Below, in pieces: positions 50,963 to 59,600 of a stretch of 64,000 nucleotides of DNA. Source of the DNA: Pseudomaricurvus alcaniphilus (GTDB taxonomy: Bacteria > Pseudomonadota > Gammaproteobacteria > Pseudomonadales > Cellvibrionaceae); assembly GCF_011440395.1 (NCBI RefSeq), contig NZ_JAAOIX010000003.1, forward strand, positions 62,001-126,000, given 5' to 3'. How positions within the stretch are numbered: position 1 is the first letter of the stretch; every line of letters starts with the position of its first letter. A program made the translations under genes and the position numbers. Below the pieces are notes generated by a model. The model worked only from the letters and a program-made list of their open reading frames with translations. It made no database searches and was not told the DNA's origin.

Positions 50963-51102
50963 GGCACTTGCTAAAGTTGCGAACAACCCGGCTAGCCATT
51001 CCCGCGCAGGCGGCCATCCAGGGGTTCAGGAGCTGGCGTTATAGGGATCCCGAGCCGCTGGATCCCCGCCTGCGCGGAGATGACGGTCTAAAGTAAGTGC
51101 CC
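50963..51102. repeat. 140-bp imperfect palindromic intergenic repeat
   Basis: The outer arms GGCACTTGCT (50963-50972) and AGTAAGTGCC (51093-51102), and the inner arms 50998-51020 and 51059-51081 (built on CCGCGCAGGCGG and CCGCCTGCGCGG), are inverted copies with few mismatches. The inner arm resembles the widespread 'CCCGCCTGCGCGGG' type of intergenic repeat. It lies between the CPXCG gene and the end of the RIO kinase gene. Confidence 0.75.
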
Positions 51103-51145
51103 GACCCGGTCGGAGTGAAATGGCGTCGGAAATGGAAAGTATCCG

Positions 51146-52009
51146 TCAGTTATCTGGCGCTTGTTCCGCCTCACGCAGGCGCTCCTGGCGAGCCTGTTCT
51201 TCTTCCAGAATGGATTTTATCTCCAGCAGTACACCATCCACATCGGCCGCCTCAGTATTTTCCTCGCAGGTGCCGGTGAGCTCGATATCCGGGTGCAATT
51301 CACCGGCCTCATACAGGGCCCAGATCTCGCTGGCGTAGCGGCTCTCCTTGAGTTCCGGCGCAAACTCGCTGTAGTACTTGGTAACCTTGTTGACATCCCG
51401 TTCCAGCATTGCGCGGGCGTTGTTATTGGCCGCTGCGTCCACCGCCTGGGGCAGGTCGATAATTACCGGCCCGTAGTCATCCACCAGAATATTGAATTCT
51501 GACAGGTCACCGTGGACCAGGCCGGCGCAGAGCATGCGCACGATATCCTGCATCACCGTGGCGTGATCTTCCAGCGCCTGCTCGGCTGACATGCTGACCT
51601 CACTCAGGCGCGGAGCGACGTCGCCCTCGCTGTCGGTGACCAGTTCCATCAGCAGCACGCCGTCGACACAGGCGTGGGGTTTGGGAACCCGCACTCCGGC
51701 GGCAGCGAGCTTGTAAAGTGCATCCACCTCCGCGTTGTGCCAGGTTTCTTCCTGCTGGCGGCGGCCAAATTTGGAGCCCTTTTCCATGGCCCGGGCGCGA
51801 CGGCTGTTGCGGGTCTTGCGCCCCTCCTGGTAGAGCGCGGCTTTCTTGAAACTGCGTTTGCTGGCTTCCTTGTAGACTTTGGCGCAGCGAATCTCCGCAT
51901 GGCAGCGCACCACGAAGACGTCGGCTTCCTTGCCGCTCATCAAGCGGCTGATAACTTCGTCAATGAGACCCTCGTCGAGCAAGGGCTGGAGTCTTTTTGG
52001 GATTTTCAT
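51146..52009 (-). CDS. RIO1-type protein serine kinase
   Basis: A 287-residue RIO-family kinase. The nucleotide region reads ISRLMSGKEADVFVV (about residues 20-34) with the Lys in CAKVYKE; the catalytic loop is GLVHGDLSEFNILV and the metal site IIDLPQAVD, typical of RIO kinases. Eukaryotic and archaeal RIO1 acts in ribosome maturation; the bacterial counterparts have no settled substrate. The acidic, Glu-rich C-terminus (about the last 45 residues) is specific. It stands alone as a transcription unit. Confidence 0.9.
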   Translation of the reverse strand: MKIPKRLQPLLDEGLIDEVISRLMSGKEADVFVVRCHAEIRCAKVYKEASKRSFKKAALYQEGRKTRNSRRARAMEKGSKFGRRQQEETWHNAEVDALYKLAAAGVRVPKPHACVDGVLLMELVTDSEGDVAPRLSEVSMSAEQALEDHATVMQDIVRMLCAGLVHGDLSEFNILVDDYGPVIIDLPQAVDAAANNNARAMLERDVNKVTKYYSEFAPELKESRYASEIWALYEAGELHPDIELTGTCEENTEAADVDGVLLEIKSILEEEQARQERLREAEQAPDN

Positions 52010-52230
52010 GGCGTCTTTGTACAGTATTTGCCCGCTTAATGGAACTGAATCTGCTGCGACGGGGCTGCTGCTCGCCGCTGTGGGGTTCTACCCGGCCCGA
52101 TTATAAATTGCCGCAAGCCCGGTGGTCGCTGCCGCTGGCATTACTTCTTGAGGTATTGCTTCCTGAAGTGAACAAAAGAAAGCCCCGGCGCCGCTATGAG
52201 CTGAGTCAGGGCTATAAAGCCGTAGCTTCT

Positions 52231-52797
52231 CTACACCTCGTGGGCATCTTTCAGGCGCCTGGAGACCTCGTAAGCGGCGTAGCTGTCGCCTTGCTGGGGA
52301 CGCTCACCCTTGCCCATGCGAATTTCCAGGATGCTCTCAACGTGGCTGCGGCCGCCGTTGTAGCCGGCGTTGTCGCCAAGGTTGATGCCCATGCTGTAGC
52401 GGGTGCCGGGGCGAGTGTAAGTGGTGCAGCCGAGCAGACCGCAGTCGCGCACCACTTCCTGCTGGCGGCTGGCACTGAAGCTGCTGAAGCTGTTGCCACT
52501 GAAGCTGCTGCCGCTGTGATGAGTGCGATTGCGCTCGCTTATTTGCTCGCGGTCGACCACCACGAACCAGTCGTAACCCTCCAGCAGGGTCAGTTCGGCG
52601 GCGCGCAACAAGGCCATATCCATGGCCTCGGCGGTGTCATTACCGCGGGCCTTGTAGTGGACGCGATAGCGGTCAGTGCTGATGGCGCTCTCCTTGTAAC
52701 CGAAGCCGGAGCCCTGGGCTCGTTGGTAGGGGTGAGTGCTGCTGCAGGCGGCCAGGCTGACGGTCAGTAGAGCGAAGATAAGGGTTGCAGTTTTCAT
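52231..52797 (-). CDS. CC0125/CC1285-like lipoprotein, copy 1
   Basis: A 188-residue predicted lipoprotein: MKTATLIFALLTVSLAAC has a lipobox (LAAC, Cys18). The mature part has GFGYKESAISTDRYRVHYKARG, LLRAAELTLLEGYDWFVVV and CGLLGCTT. It is about three-quarters identical by eye to copy 2 at 53223, but has an extra Ser/Phe-rich insert (SGSSFSGNSFSSFS). The shorter start (52797) is used because the signal peptide begins there. An ECF-type promoter closely matching that of the sigma-factor gene lies about 130 bp upstream. Function is unknown; envelope stress is a guess. Confidence 0.85.
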   Translation of the reverse strand: MKTATLIFALLTVSLAACSSTHPYQRAQGSGFGYKESAISTDRYRVHYKARGNDTAEAMDMALLRAAELTLLEGYDWFVVVDREQISERNRTHHSGSSFSGNSFSSFSASRQQEVVRDCGLLGCTTYTRPGTRYSMGINLGDNAGYNGGRSHVESILEIRMGKGERPQQGDSYAAYEVSRRLKDAHEV

Positions 52798-52925
52798 AGT
52801 GAGTTTCCTTGGCTGGTTCGAGTTCATTGTTGCTAGAACAAGTTTCTAACATCAGGGTTGCTGGTTTGGGAGCTCAGTGGCTGGCCATTGCTGCCGGCGT
52901 TCCACCGAATTCCCCTGCTGTTAAT

Positions 52926-52978
52926 GGGTTAACGGGTGGCGGAGGCGTTTATTCCAGGAAAAATGAATTATTTTTGCG
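52926..52978 (-). promoter_or_regulatory. ECF-type promoter upstream of lipoprotein copy 1
   Basis: On the minus strand: a CGCAAAAATAATTCA-type A/T-rich element, then CCTGGAATA (the -35 is GGAATA, complement of 52950-52955), and CCGTTAACCC (complement of 52926-52935) as the -10 region. The promoter of the sigma operon at 55057-55110 has the same elements at identical spacing. Confidence 0.7.
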
Positions 52979-53172
52979 ATTGCGCCGTTGGCTGCTTCCC
53001 ACGGGAAGAAATGGCCCAGGTGAGCCTGCCGGAACGAGGATGGCGGCGGCGCTGAGCAGCACTGCCTGGGGTGCTGGCCCTCTGCAGTACCGCTGGCGGT
53101 AGCTGTGGCAGTGCGGAGATGCCGGAGGTGGGAGGTGATTGAGGGCTAAAAGTGACAGGCTTACAACGAAAT

Positions 53173-53202
53173 GCCCCCGGGGAGTGTGGCACCCCCGGGG
53201 GC
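53173..53202 (-). terminator. Strong GC hairpin downstream of lipoprotein copy 2
   Basis: GCCCCCGGGG (53173-53182) and CCCCGGGGGC (53193-53202) form a 10-base stem. On the minus strand it is followed by a T-rich tail (ATTTCGTTGT). It ends the sigma / anti-sigma / lipoprotein operon. Confidence 0.75.
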
Positions 53203-53222
53203 GTTAACAATGGCGGGGCGCG

Positions 53223-53753
53223 CTACACCCCGTGGGCGGCTTTCAAGCGCTTGGAAACTTCGTAGGCGTCGTAGCTATCGCCTTCTTCCGGGCGCACACC
53301 TTTGCCCAGGCGGATCTCCAGGACGCTTTCGGTTTCGTTGCGACCGCTGCCGTCGCCAACGCTGACCCCCACGTCATACCGGGTGCTGGGGCGAGTGCGA
53401 GTAGTGCAGCCGAGCAGGCCGCAGTCGCGCACCACTTCCTGCTGGCGGCTGGCGCCGATACTGCTGCCGGTGTGATGATCGCGGTTGTGCTCAGTCATTT
53501 GCTCGCGGTTGACGACCACAAACCAGTCGTAGCCCTGCAGCAGGGTCAGTTCAGCAGCGCGCAGCAGGGCCATGTCCATGGCTTCGGCGGTGTCATTACC
53601 GCGAGCCTTGTAGTGGACGCGGTAGCGGTCTGCGCTGAGGGCGGTCTCCTTGTAGCCGTAGCCGGAACCCTGCGCCTGCTTGTAGGGGTGAGTGCTGCTG
53701 CAGGCAGCCAGGGTGAGGGTCAGTAGCGCAAATACGAAAGTTGCAGATTTCAT
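53223..53753 (-). CDS. CC0125/CC1285-like lipoprotein, copy 2
   Basis: A 176-residue lipoprotein with signal MKSATFVFALLTLTLAAC (Cys18) and the same core as copy 1 (GYGYKETALSADRYRVHYKARG, then LLRAAELTLLQGYDWFVVV, CGLLGCTT). It lies 70 bp downstream of the anti-sigma gene and has no own GGAATA promoter that I can see, so it is probably the last gene of the sigma operon. The pair looks like a tandem duplication. Confidence 0.87.
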   Translation of the reverse strand: MKSATFVFALLTLTLAACSSTHPYKQAQGSGYGYKETALSADRYRVHYKARGNDTAEAMDMALLRAAELTLLQGYDWFVVVNREQMTEHNRDHHTGSSIGASRQQEVVRDCGLLGCTTRTRPSTRYDVGVSVGDGSGRNETESVLEIRLGKGVRPEEGDSYDAYEVSKRLKAAHGV

Positions 53754-53823
53754 GGTGAGACTCCATTAAGGGATTAATTTTTTGTACAGTTGCGGTTATA
53801 GGTGGTGATTCACAGACCGGGGT

Positions 53824-54543
53824 TCAAGGTACGGGCTGCCATTGACTGGCGATGGCCGCGGCTTCCCCGTCGGCATCCAGTGGCCCGCTGGCAATCATGT
53901 CGTCCAGTAACTGCTCCAGCACATTGTGTGCGGTTGCTGTCTGGTAACTATCCGCTGTGGTCAAGGGTTGTACCGGGACCGAGTTGCGCAACTGCCAGCC
54001 GTCGGCATCGCGACAGGCAATACCCTGTGCGGCGCTGCCGCCCCCGGCACGATAGAATTGACGACAGTATTCGCCGTCGTGGTTGACGAAGCTCAACTGC
54101 GGCAATACCTCGCTGCCGTCCGCCAACTGCTGGCGAATACCGCTGCGACCGGTCTCCAGACTGGCAGCCACTTGCTCCCAACTGCCATCCGCGGCGCCGT
54201 TCTCGCCGCGCTCGATGTTGATAACCAGACCGATGGCGAGGGCAACGGCGGCGGCTGCGGCCATGGGTCGTTGCAGGGCTCGGCTCGCTCTTCGCCAGAG
54301 CGGCAACGCGATGATCTGGGCGGTGGCCCCGGTCGGTGCTGCTGGGGAAAGTGCCAGCTCGGGTATGGGCAGCTGTTCGATGGGGGCGTAGGTATCTCGC
54401 ACCAACTGGTCGACCATGGCCAGTTCGGCCAGGTGGTCGGCCAGGTGTTCATCTTCTGCCAGGGCACTCCGAACCTGTTCCATCTCGGCTTCTGCTAATT
54501 CGGCATCGAGAAATGCACTCAGCATGGTATCGGTAATGTTCAT
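53824..54543 (-). CDS. Anti-sigma factor, single-helix membrane protein
   Basis: A 239-residue protein that overlaps the ECF sigma gene by 4 bp. Residues about 1-58 (DTMLSAFLDAELAEAEMEQVRSALAED and further) form an anti-sigma domain like those of RsiW/RseA type proteins, without the zinc-binding HxxxCxxC motif. One membrane helix (about residues 94-112, AAAAAVALAIGLVINI) separates it from a periplasmic domain with two Cys and an NHDGEYCRQF segment. By family analogy it holds the sigma factor inactive until a signal removes it; protease control is expected but not shown. Confidence 0.85.
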   Translation of the reverse strand: MNITDTMLSAFLDAELAEAEMEQVRSALAEDEHLADHLAELAMVDQLVRDTYAPIEQLPIPELALSPAAPTGATAQIIALPLWRRASRALQRPMAAAAAVALAIGLVINIERGENGAADGSWEQVAASLETGRSGIRQQLADGSEVLPQLSFVNHDGEYCRQFYRAGGGSAAQGIACRDADGWQLRNSVPVQPLTTADSYQTATAHNVLEQLLDDMIASGPLDADGEAAAIASQWQPVP

Positions 54544-55031
54544 GCGTTTACTCCGGTGGCGTTTAAATTCAGAATCTTGCTGAGGGCGGCGCGGGCGCGA
54601 GATAAACGGCTCATGACGGTGCCAGCGGGGATGTCCAGGGTGCTCGCCACCTCCTTGTAGGACAGCCCCTCCAGTGCGACCAGTGATAGAATAGAGCGCT
54701 GGTCGTCCGGCAGTTGGCGCATGGCGGCATCGACCTGGCGAATGGTGATCTCGCCGCAGATGGCCCGCTCACCGTCCACTATCTGGCTCTCTTGCAGCTC
54801 CGGGTCGGCGGCCGCGTTGAGGCGCACCTTGCGCGAACGGTATTCATCCACCCAGAGGTTGCGGCAGATGCGAAACATCCATTTGGCCAGTTCCACACCC
54901 TCAGGGGCCGGACTCCTCAGGACCCGCTCGACGGTGCTTTGCAGCAGGTCGTCAGCATCGTGGGTCGAGCCGGTCAGGGAGTAAGCGAAGCGGCGCACAG
55001 CCGGCGCTAACTTTACGATTTCTTCTTGCAT
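54540..55031 (-). CDS. ECF-type RNA polymerase sigma factor
   Basis: A 163-residue group 4 sigma factor. Region 2 includes FAYSLTGSTHDADDLLQSTVERVL and WMFRICRNLWVDEYRSRK; region 4 reads LPDDQRSILSLVALEGLSYKEVASTLDIPAGTVMSRLSRARAAL. ATG 55031 begins the sigma domain; the frame remains open for another 233 codons upstream across the divergent promoter, but that part is antisense to the protease gene and not credible. It has its own ECF-type promoter 26 bp before the ATG, implying positive autoregulation, and overlaps the anti-sigma gene. Confidence 0.92.
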   Translation of the reverse strand: MQEEIVKLAPAVRRFAYSLTGSTHDADDLLQSTVERVLRSPAPEGVELAKWMFRICRNLWVDEYRSRKVRLNAAADPELQESQIVDGERAICGEITIRQVDAAMRQLPDDQRSILSLVALEGLSYKEVASTLDIPAGTVMSRLSRARAALSKILNLNATGVNA

Positions 55032-55056
55032 AACACTGAATTCCCTTGGTTTTACA

Positions 55057-55110
55057 GGGTTGACGGTTGGGGCAGGAATATATTCCAGGACAAATGAAAT
55101 TTTTTTGCGG
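55057..55110 (-). promoter_or_regulatory. ECF-type promoter of the sigma / anti-sigma operon
   Basis: On the minus strand: A/T-rich element CGCAAAAAAATTTCA, CCTGGAATA (-35 GGAATA, complement of 55081-55086) and CCGTCAACCC (complement of 55057-55066). Spacing equals that upstream of lipoprotein copy 1. A 12-bp palindrome GGAATATATTCC (55075-55086) overlaps the -35. Confidence 0.75.
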
Positions 55111-55161
55111 TTGATCCGTTGATCTTTATATTGATACTGAAAAGCGGAGGCGCAGGTTACC

Positions 55162-56595
55162 ATGAAGATATTGGCAATAACGGTACTATTACTGATTTTT
55201 ACCCGGCTGCCGGCCCAGGCGCAATTGCTTGGTGGCGGCCTGCTGGATGGTGGCCGGTTACCCACCGGTGGCATCGACGGCAGTTTGCAGCGCGCCCGAA
55301 AAGAGGCGGAAAAGAGCACCGCCGCGGCCCGCGATGAGGTCGCCAAACAACAGTTGCCGGCAGCGGAGCTGGCCGCCGACTCCGAAGCTGGAGCGCTGGC
55401 CGATACCGCCGGTGAGCTCGCCGCCGGTGTGCAAGAACGCCTGGATAAGGTGTTGTCGGCGCGGCCGATAGCGGACCTGCAGGGCAAGGTGGCATTGACT
55501 GAAGTCCGGTTGGCCAACGGCTGGCGCGCGGTCGAGCGGGAGTGGTTACTGCTGGTGGATCCAGACCAATGGCAGGGGTTACAACTGGCCGGGGTGGAAG
55601 TGCTGGAGCTGCAGCGTATCGATTCGCTGGGCCTGGCCGTGGCCAGGCTGCGGGTCAGTCCAACGATTGACTCCCTGGCGGAGCTGGAGCAACGCCTGCC
55701 GGCCGCTGTTGTTGCCCGGCTGGGGCGCAATCACGTCTATGCCACCCAGGCGTCCACTGGCGCAAGCGCCCCTGTAAACAATCCCGTAAACACGCCCGTA
55801 AGCATGCCCGTAAATACCGCCGCGGCCGCAGCCAATGATGGCAGCCTGTGCGCGGAGCCGCTGGAATTGGGCATGATCGATACCGCAGTGAATCTGCAGC
55901 ATCCGGCGCTGGCGGGGGCACAGGTTGAGCAGCGGGCCTTTTTGCCGGAGTCTATGGGCCAGCCCCAGGCCCACGGCACTGCCGTGGCGGGATTGCTGGC
56001 TGGCAGCAGTGCCGAGTTGCAGCCGCTGTTGCCCGCGGTGCGACTAAAGGCCGCTTCGGTATTTTATTCCCGCGATGCCTATGAGCAGGGCGCGACACTG
56101 ATGCACCTGGTGCAAGCCCTCGGTTGGCTGGCGCAACAGCGGCTGCAAGTCATTAACATGAGCCTGGCGGGGCCGCCCAATGTAATCCTGCAGCGCACCG
56201 TGGAATCCCTGGCTGAGCGCAATATTACCCTGGTCGCGGCGGTGGGCAATCAGGGGCCGGCGGCTCCGCCCTTGTATCCGGCGGCTTATCCCGCGGTGGT
56301 CGGGGTAACCGCGGTGGACGGGGAACAGCGTATCTATCGCTGGGCCAACCGCGGCGACCAGGTGGACTTTGCAGCCCCGGGGGTTTCCATCGTTACCGCG
56401 CGCAGTGACGGTGGCATCGGGCGCGAGTCCGGCACGTCCATGGCGACACCAGTGGTCGCCGCGCACCTGGCCTGTGCGCTCAGTGCGGCGGGGGGCGAGC
56501 TGAGTCGGGCAATGGCTGTGCTGCGAGGGCGGGCAACCGATCTGGGCGAGCCGGGCCGCGACTCTGTATTTGGTTACGGCTTGCTGCCGCGCTGA
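55162..56595 (+). CDS. Subtilisin-like (S8) serine protease, exported
   Basis: A 477-residue protein, divergent from the ECF sigma gene. It starts with a Sec signal peptide (MKILAITVLLLIFTRLPAQA). A long N-terminal region (about residues 21-230), rich in Ala/Glu and predicted helical at first, then with SALAxxLxRL-like pro-domain features, precedes the protease domain. The triad is Asp240 (GMIDTAV), His271 (HGTAVAG) and Ser426 (GTSMATP), with the oxyanion Asn in AAVGNQGP. It is probably periplasmic or exported. Divergent linkage to a sigma/anti-sigma pair suggests that it belongs to the same response, perhaps in signal sensing (inference). Confidence 0.9.
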   Translation: MKILAITVLLLIFTRLPAQAQLLGGGLLDGGRLPTGGIDGSLQRARKEAEKSTAAARDEVAKQQLPAAELAADSEAGALADTAGELAAGVQERLDKVLSARPIADLQGKVALTEVRLANGWRAVEREWLLLVDPDQWQGLQLAGVEVLELQRIDSLGLAVARLRVSPTIDSLAELEQRLPAAVVARLGRNHVYATQASTGASAPVNNPVNTPVSMPVNTAAAAANDGSLCAEPLELGMIDTAVNLQHPALAGAQVEQRAFLPESMGQPQAHGTAVAGLLAGSSAELQPLLPAVRLKAASVFYSRDAYEQGATLMHLVQALGWLAQQRLQVINMSLAGPPNVILQRTVESLAERNITLVAAVGNQGPAAPPLYPAAYPAVVGVTAVDGEQRIYRWANRGDQVDFAAPGVSIVTARSDGGIGRESGTSMATPVVAAHLACALSAAGGELSRAMAVLRGRATDLGEPGRDSVFGYGLLPR

Positions 56596-56605
56596 CGGCG
56601 GCTGG

Positions 56606-59600
56606 TCAGGCCTCTGCAGTAAAAAAGTGATAGGTGTTCTTGCCGGCGTTTTTCGAGCGATACAGGGCACTGTCGGCAGACTTGATCAGGTCCGCCTGGG
56701 TAACACCGTTGGCCGGGTAGGTGCTGATGCCGATGCTGACCCCAACTTCAATGGTATGGCCACAGATGTTTTTAGTCGCTTGCACCTTTTCCAGAATCCT
56801 GCTGGCCAGGCCTTCGATACCGTCAAAGTCTTCCATGGTGGTGAGTATGATCATAAATTCATCACCGCCAAAGCGCCCGACCACGTCGGATTCACGCACA
56901 GTACTGGTCAGGTCCTTGGCGACACTTTGCAGCAGTGCATCACCTGCCGGGTGTCCGTAACTGTCATTGACCTCTTTGAAGCCGTCGAGGTCCAGGGCCA
57001 TCAAGGCAAACTCGCGGTTGTTCCTCTGCGCCACCTTGATCGTATCGGCCAGGCACTGGTTGAGGTAGTTGCGGTTGGCCAGGCCGGTCAGTGTGTCGGT
57101 GGTGGCCAGCCGCTCGATCTCCAGTTCCCGCAGTTTGCGCGGTGAAATATCGGTGTGGGTGCCGGTCATCCGCCAGGGCAGGTTTTCGGAGTGCCACTCG
57201 ATGACTTTGCCACGGTCCATCACCCAGACCCAATGGCCATCCTTGTGGCGCATGCGATATTCGCATTCGTAATACTTGCTCGACCCGCTAAAAGCGCGGT
57301 TGATGGCCAGCCGGAATGAGGCGTTGTCATCCGGGTGGCAGAGTTGGGTCCAGGATTTGATGGTCAGCGGTTTCAGCTCGTTCAAGTCGTAGCCGATAAT
57401 CTCGGCCCAACGGGAATTGATAAATATTTCACCGGTATCGATGATCCACTCCCAGGTTCCGACGTCGGTGGCCCGAACAATTTCAGACAATTTTTTGTGG
57501 CCTAACTCCAGTTGCCGGGCGGTCACCCGCAGCTGGCGCTCGTAGTTGTTGCGTTCCGTTACGTCGACGATTACGGAATAGGTGAACGTCTTTTTATTGA
57601 TCAGGATCAGGCCGTTATGTACCTCTACATCGTGAACGCGGCCGTTGGCGGTGCGATGTTTAACTCGCAAAAATTCCCGCCCCTCCTGCGCCGCGGCCAG
57701 TCGCTCCTGCTCGAGTTCCGCCTCGTCATTGACGACGATATTGGCCATTCGCAACTGCTTGAATGACTCCAGGTCGTAGCCATAGTAGCGGCAGGCTGCG
57801 GGGTTGGCGTTGACAACCCGGCCATCGTCGGGATCGACCATGATTTTAATGGCGGTGTTCTGCTGGAACATCTGCCGATAGATATTTTCCTGCTCCACCA
57901 GCAGGTGGGCCATTTCGGCCTCCTTGCGCTGGGTAATGTCCTGAGAAATGCCGATGATACTGGCCACTTCGCCATGCTTGTCGAGGACGGCATTACCCTG
58001 TTGGTATAGGACTTTCTCCTCGCCGCTGGCAGTAACCAGGCGGTGTTCCAGCTGGTAACTGCGGCCACCGCCTCTGCACCGCTGCAAGGCCTCGGTTACC
58101 TTGTCGCGGTCGTCCGGATGTACCAGTGCCCAGAACTGTTTGCGGTCAAGCTGGTCACTGTTGGGGTCGACCTCCATAATTCGGTATGTCTCCCTGGAGC
58201 ACCAGAAGTCGTCGTCGGCGAGGTCCCATTGCCAGTGGCCAATATGGGCAATTTTCTCGGCTTCATTGAACAGGCGATTGGTTTCATTAAGCTCTCGGGT
58301 GCGATGCTCAACTTCACGTTCCACTTCTGTGGTGTGGCCGGTGACAATGATCATAAACCAGCTCAGGATCGCGGCCAGGATTAGCGCTGCCAGAATAAGG
58401 ATGTGCACTCCCCAGGGCTGGTAAATAAACACCGAATGGCTGCCCTGGACCAGCAGCCAATGGTAGTTGCCGATGGTGATGGGCGCTGCGCGGCGCAGGG
58501 GAAAGGTGCTGGCCTCGGTAAAAGCATGACTGGCAACTGTGCCGCGCCGGGCGCCGCCGCGGTAAAACATTATCTGCTTGCTCGCCTCGGCGGCGGGGTC
58601 GATAAGTGCCAGCTCACTCTGGGGCAGTGGCCCGGCACGAAAAGCGCTGTTGGCAAGATTGCCTACTTTCATAATGGCGGTGGCGAAACCGGACAGGTTT
58701 GCATCGCCCCCTTGCCCCGGCTCTGTGAATACAGGTAAGTAGATCAGCACCGCGGCCTGGTCTCCCTGTTCCTGTACCAAGGTGATGGGCTTGGTCACCG
58801 CTGGCGCGCGCTGGGCGATTGCCCGCTCCAAAGCCTGCCGCCTGGAGGGGTGGGACCAGGTATCGAACCCCAGTGCCCGGATATTGGGTGCCAACGGCTC
58901 CACAAAGCTGACCACGGCATGGCGCGCCGCCGGAATAAGCGGCCGGCGACTGTCGTCAGGGCCCTGTTGGTAGGTGTCGAAATCAATCTGCCAGTCACGG
59001 TAGAGCTGCTGCATATGGCGGTTGAAGCTAGCCAGTTCTGTTCCCGGGAGTACCGTGTTCCAGGACAGACCGTGCAACCAGGACTCGTTGGCGAGGTTGG
59101 CCTGGCTGTAAGCCCGGAATTTCTCCGGCGTCAGCTGGTCGGTAGCGGCGATAAAGCCCGCCAGGCCATGCAGGATACTGATGGCGGCGTCGACTCGAGT
59201 TTGCAGCGATTGCGCCAGCAGGTTGGTGTGGTTGTTGAACTCATCGGCCTGGCGAGTCATTTCTATGCGGGTAATGGTGTAACAAAAGCCTGCCGTGATA
59301 ATGACAATGCAGAGCATGGATGCCAGCAGCTGGCTGCGTTTGGGCAGACGCACGCTGGACAATTTTGGCAGCCAAGGTAACAGCCAGGGGATTGCAACCA
59401 ATACGCCGACAGAGTCTCCCAGCCACCAGTTAAACCAGTTCCAGGCAAAGTCGGTCACGGGCATGACAGCAAACAGCACCAGGGCGCCGCAACTGAGGGT
59501 GGAGTTGACCAGGCAGGCGAGAGGGCCGCCCACCGCGATAAAGCGCAGCACCATTTCGACGCGGTGAAACTTGAATGGAAAGCCCACTGCCTGGCGGCAA

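Noticed and set aside
55032-55730. Upstream extension of the ECF sigma frame (233 codons).
   Set aside because: It runs through the promoter and antisense to the protease signal peptide; the translation (Ser/Ala/Arg-rich) has no sigma features, and the sigma domain begins at ATG 55031.
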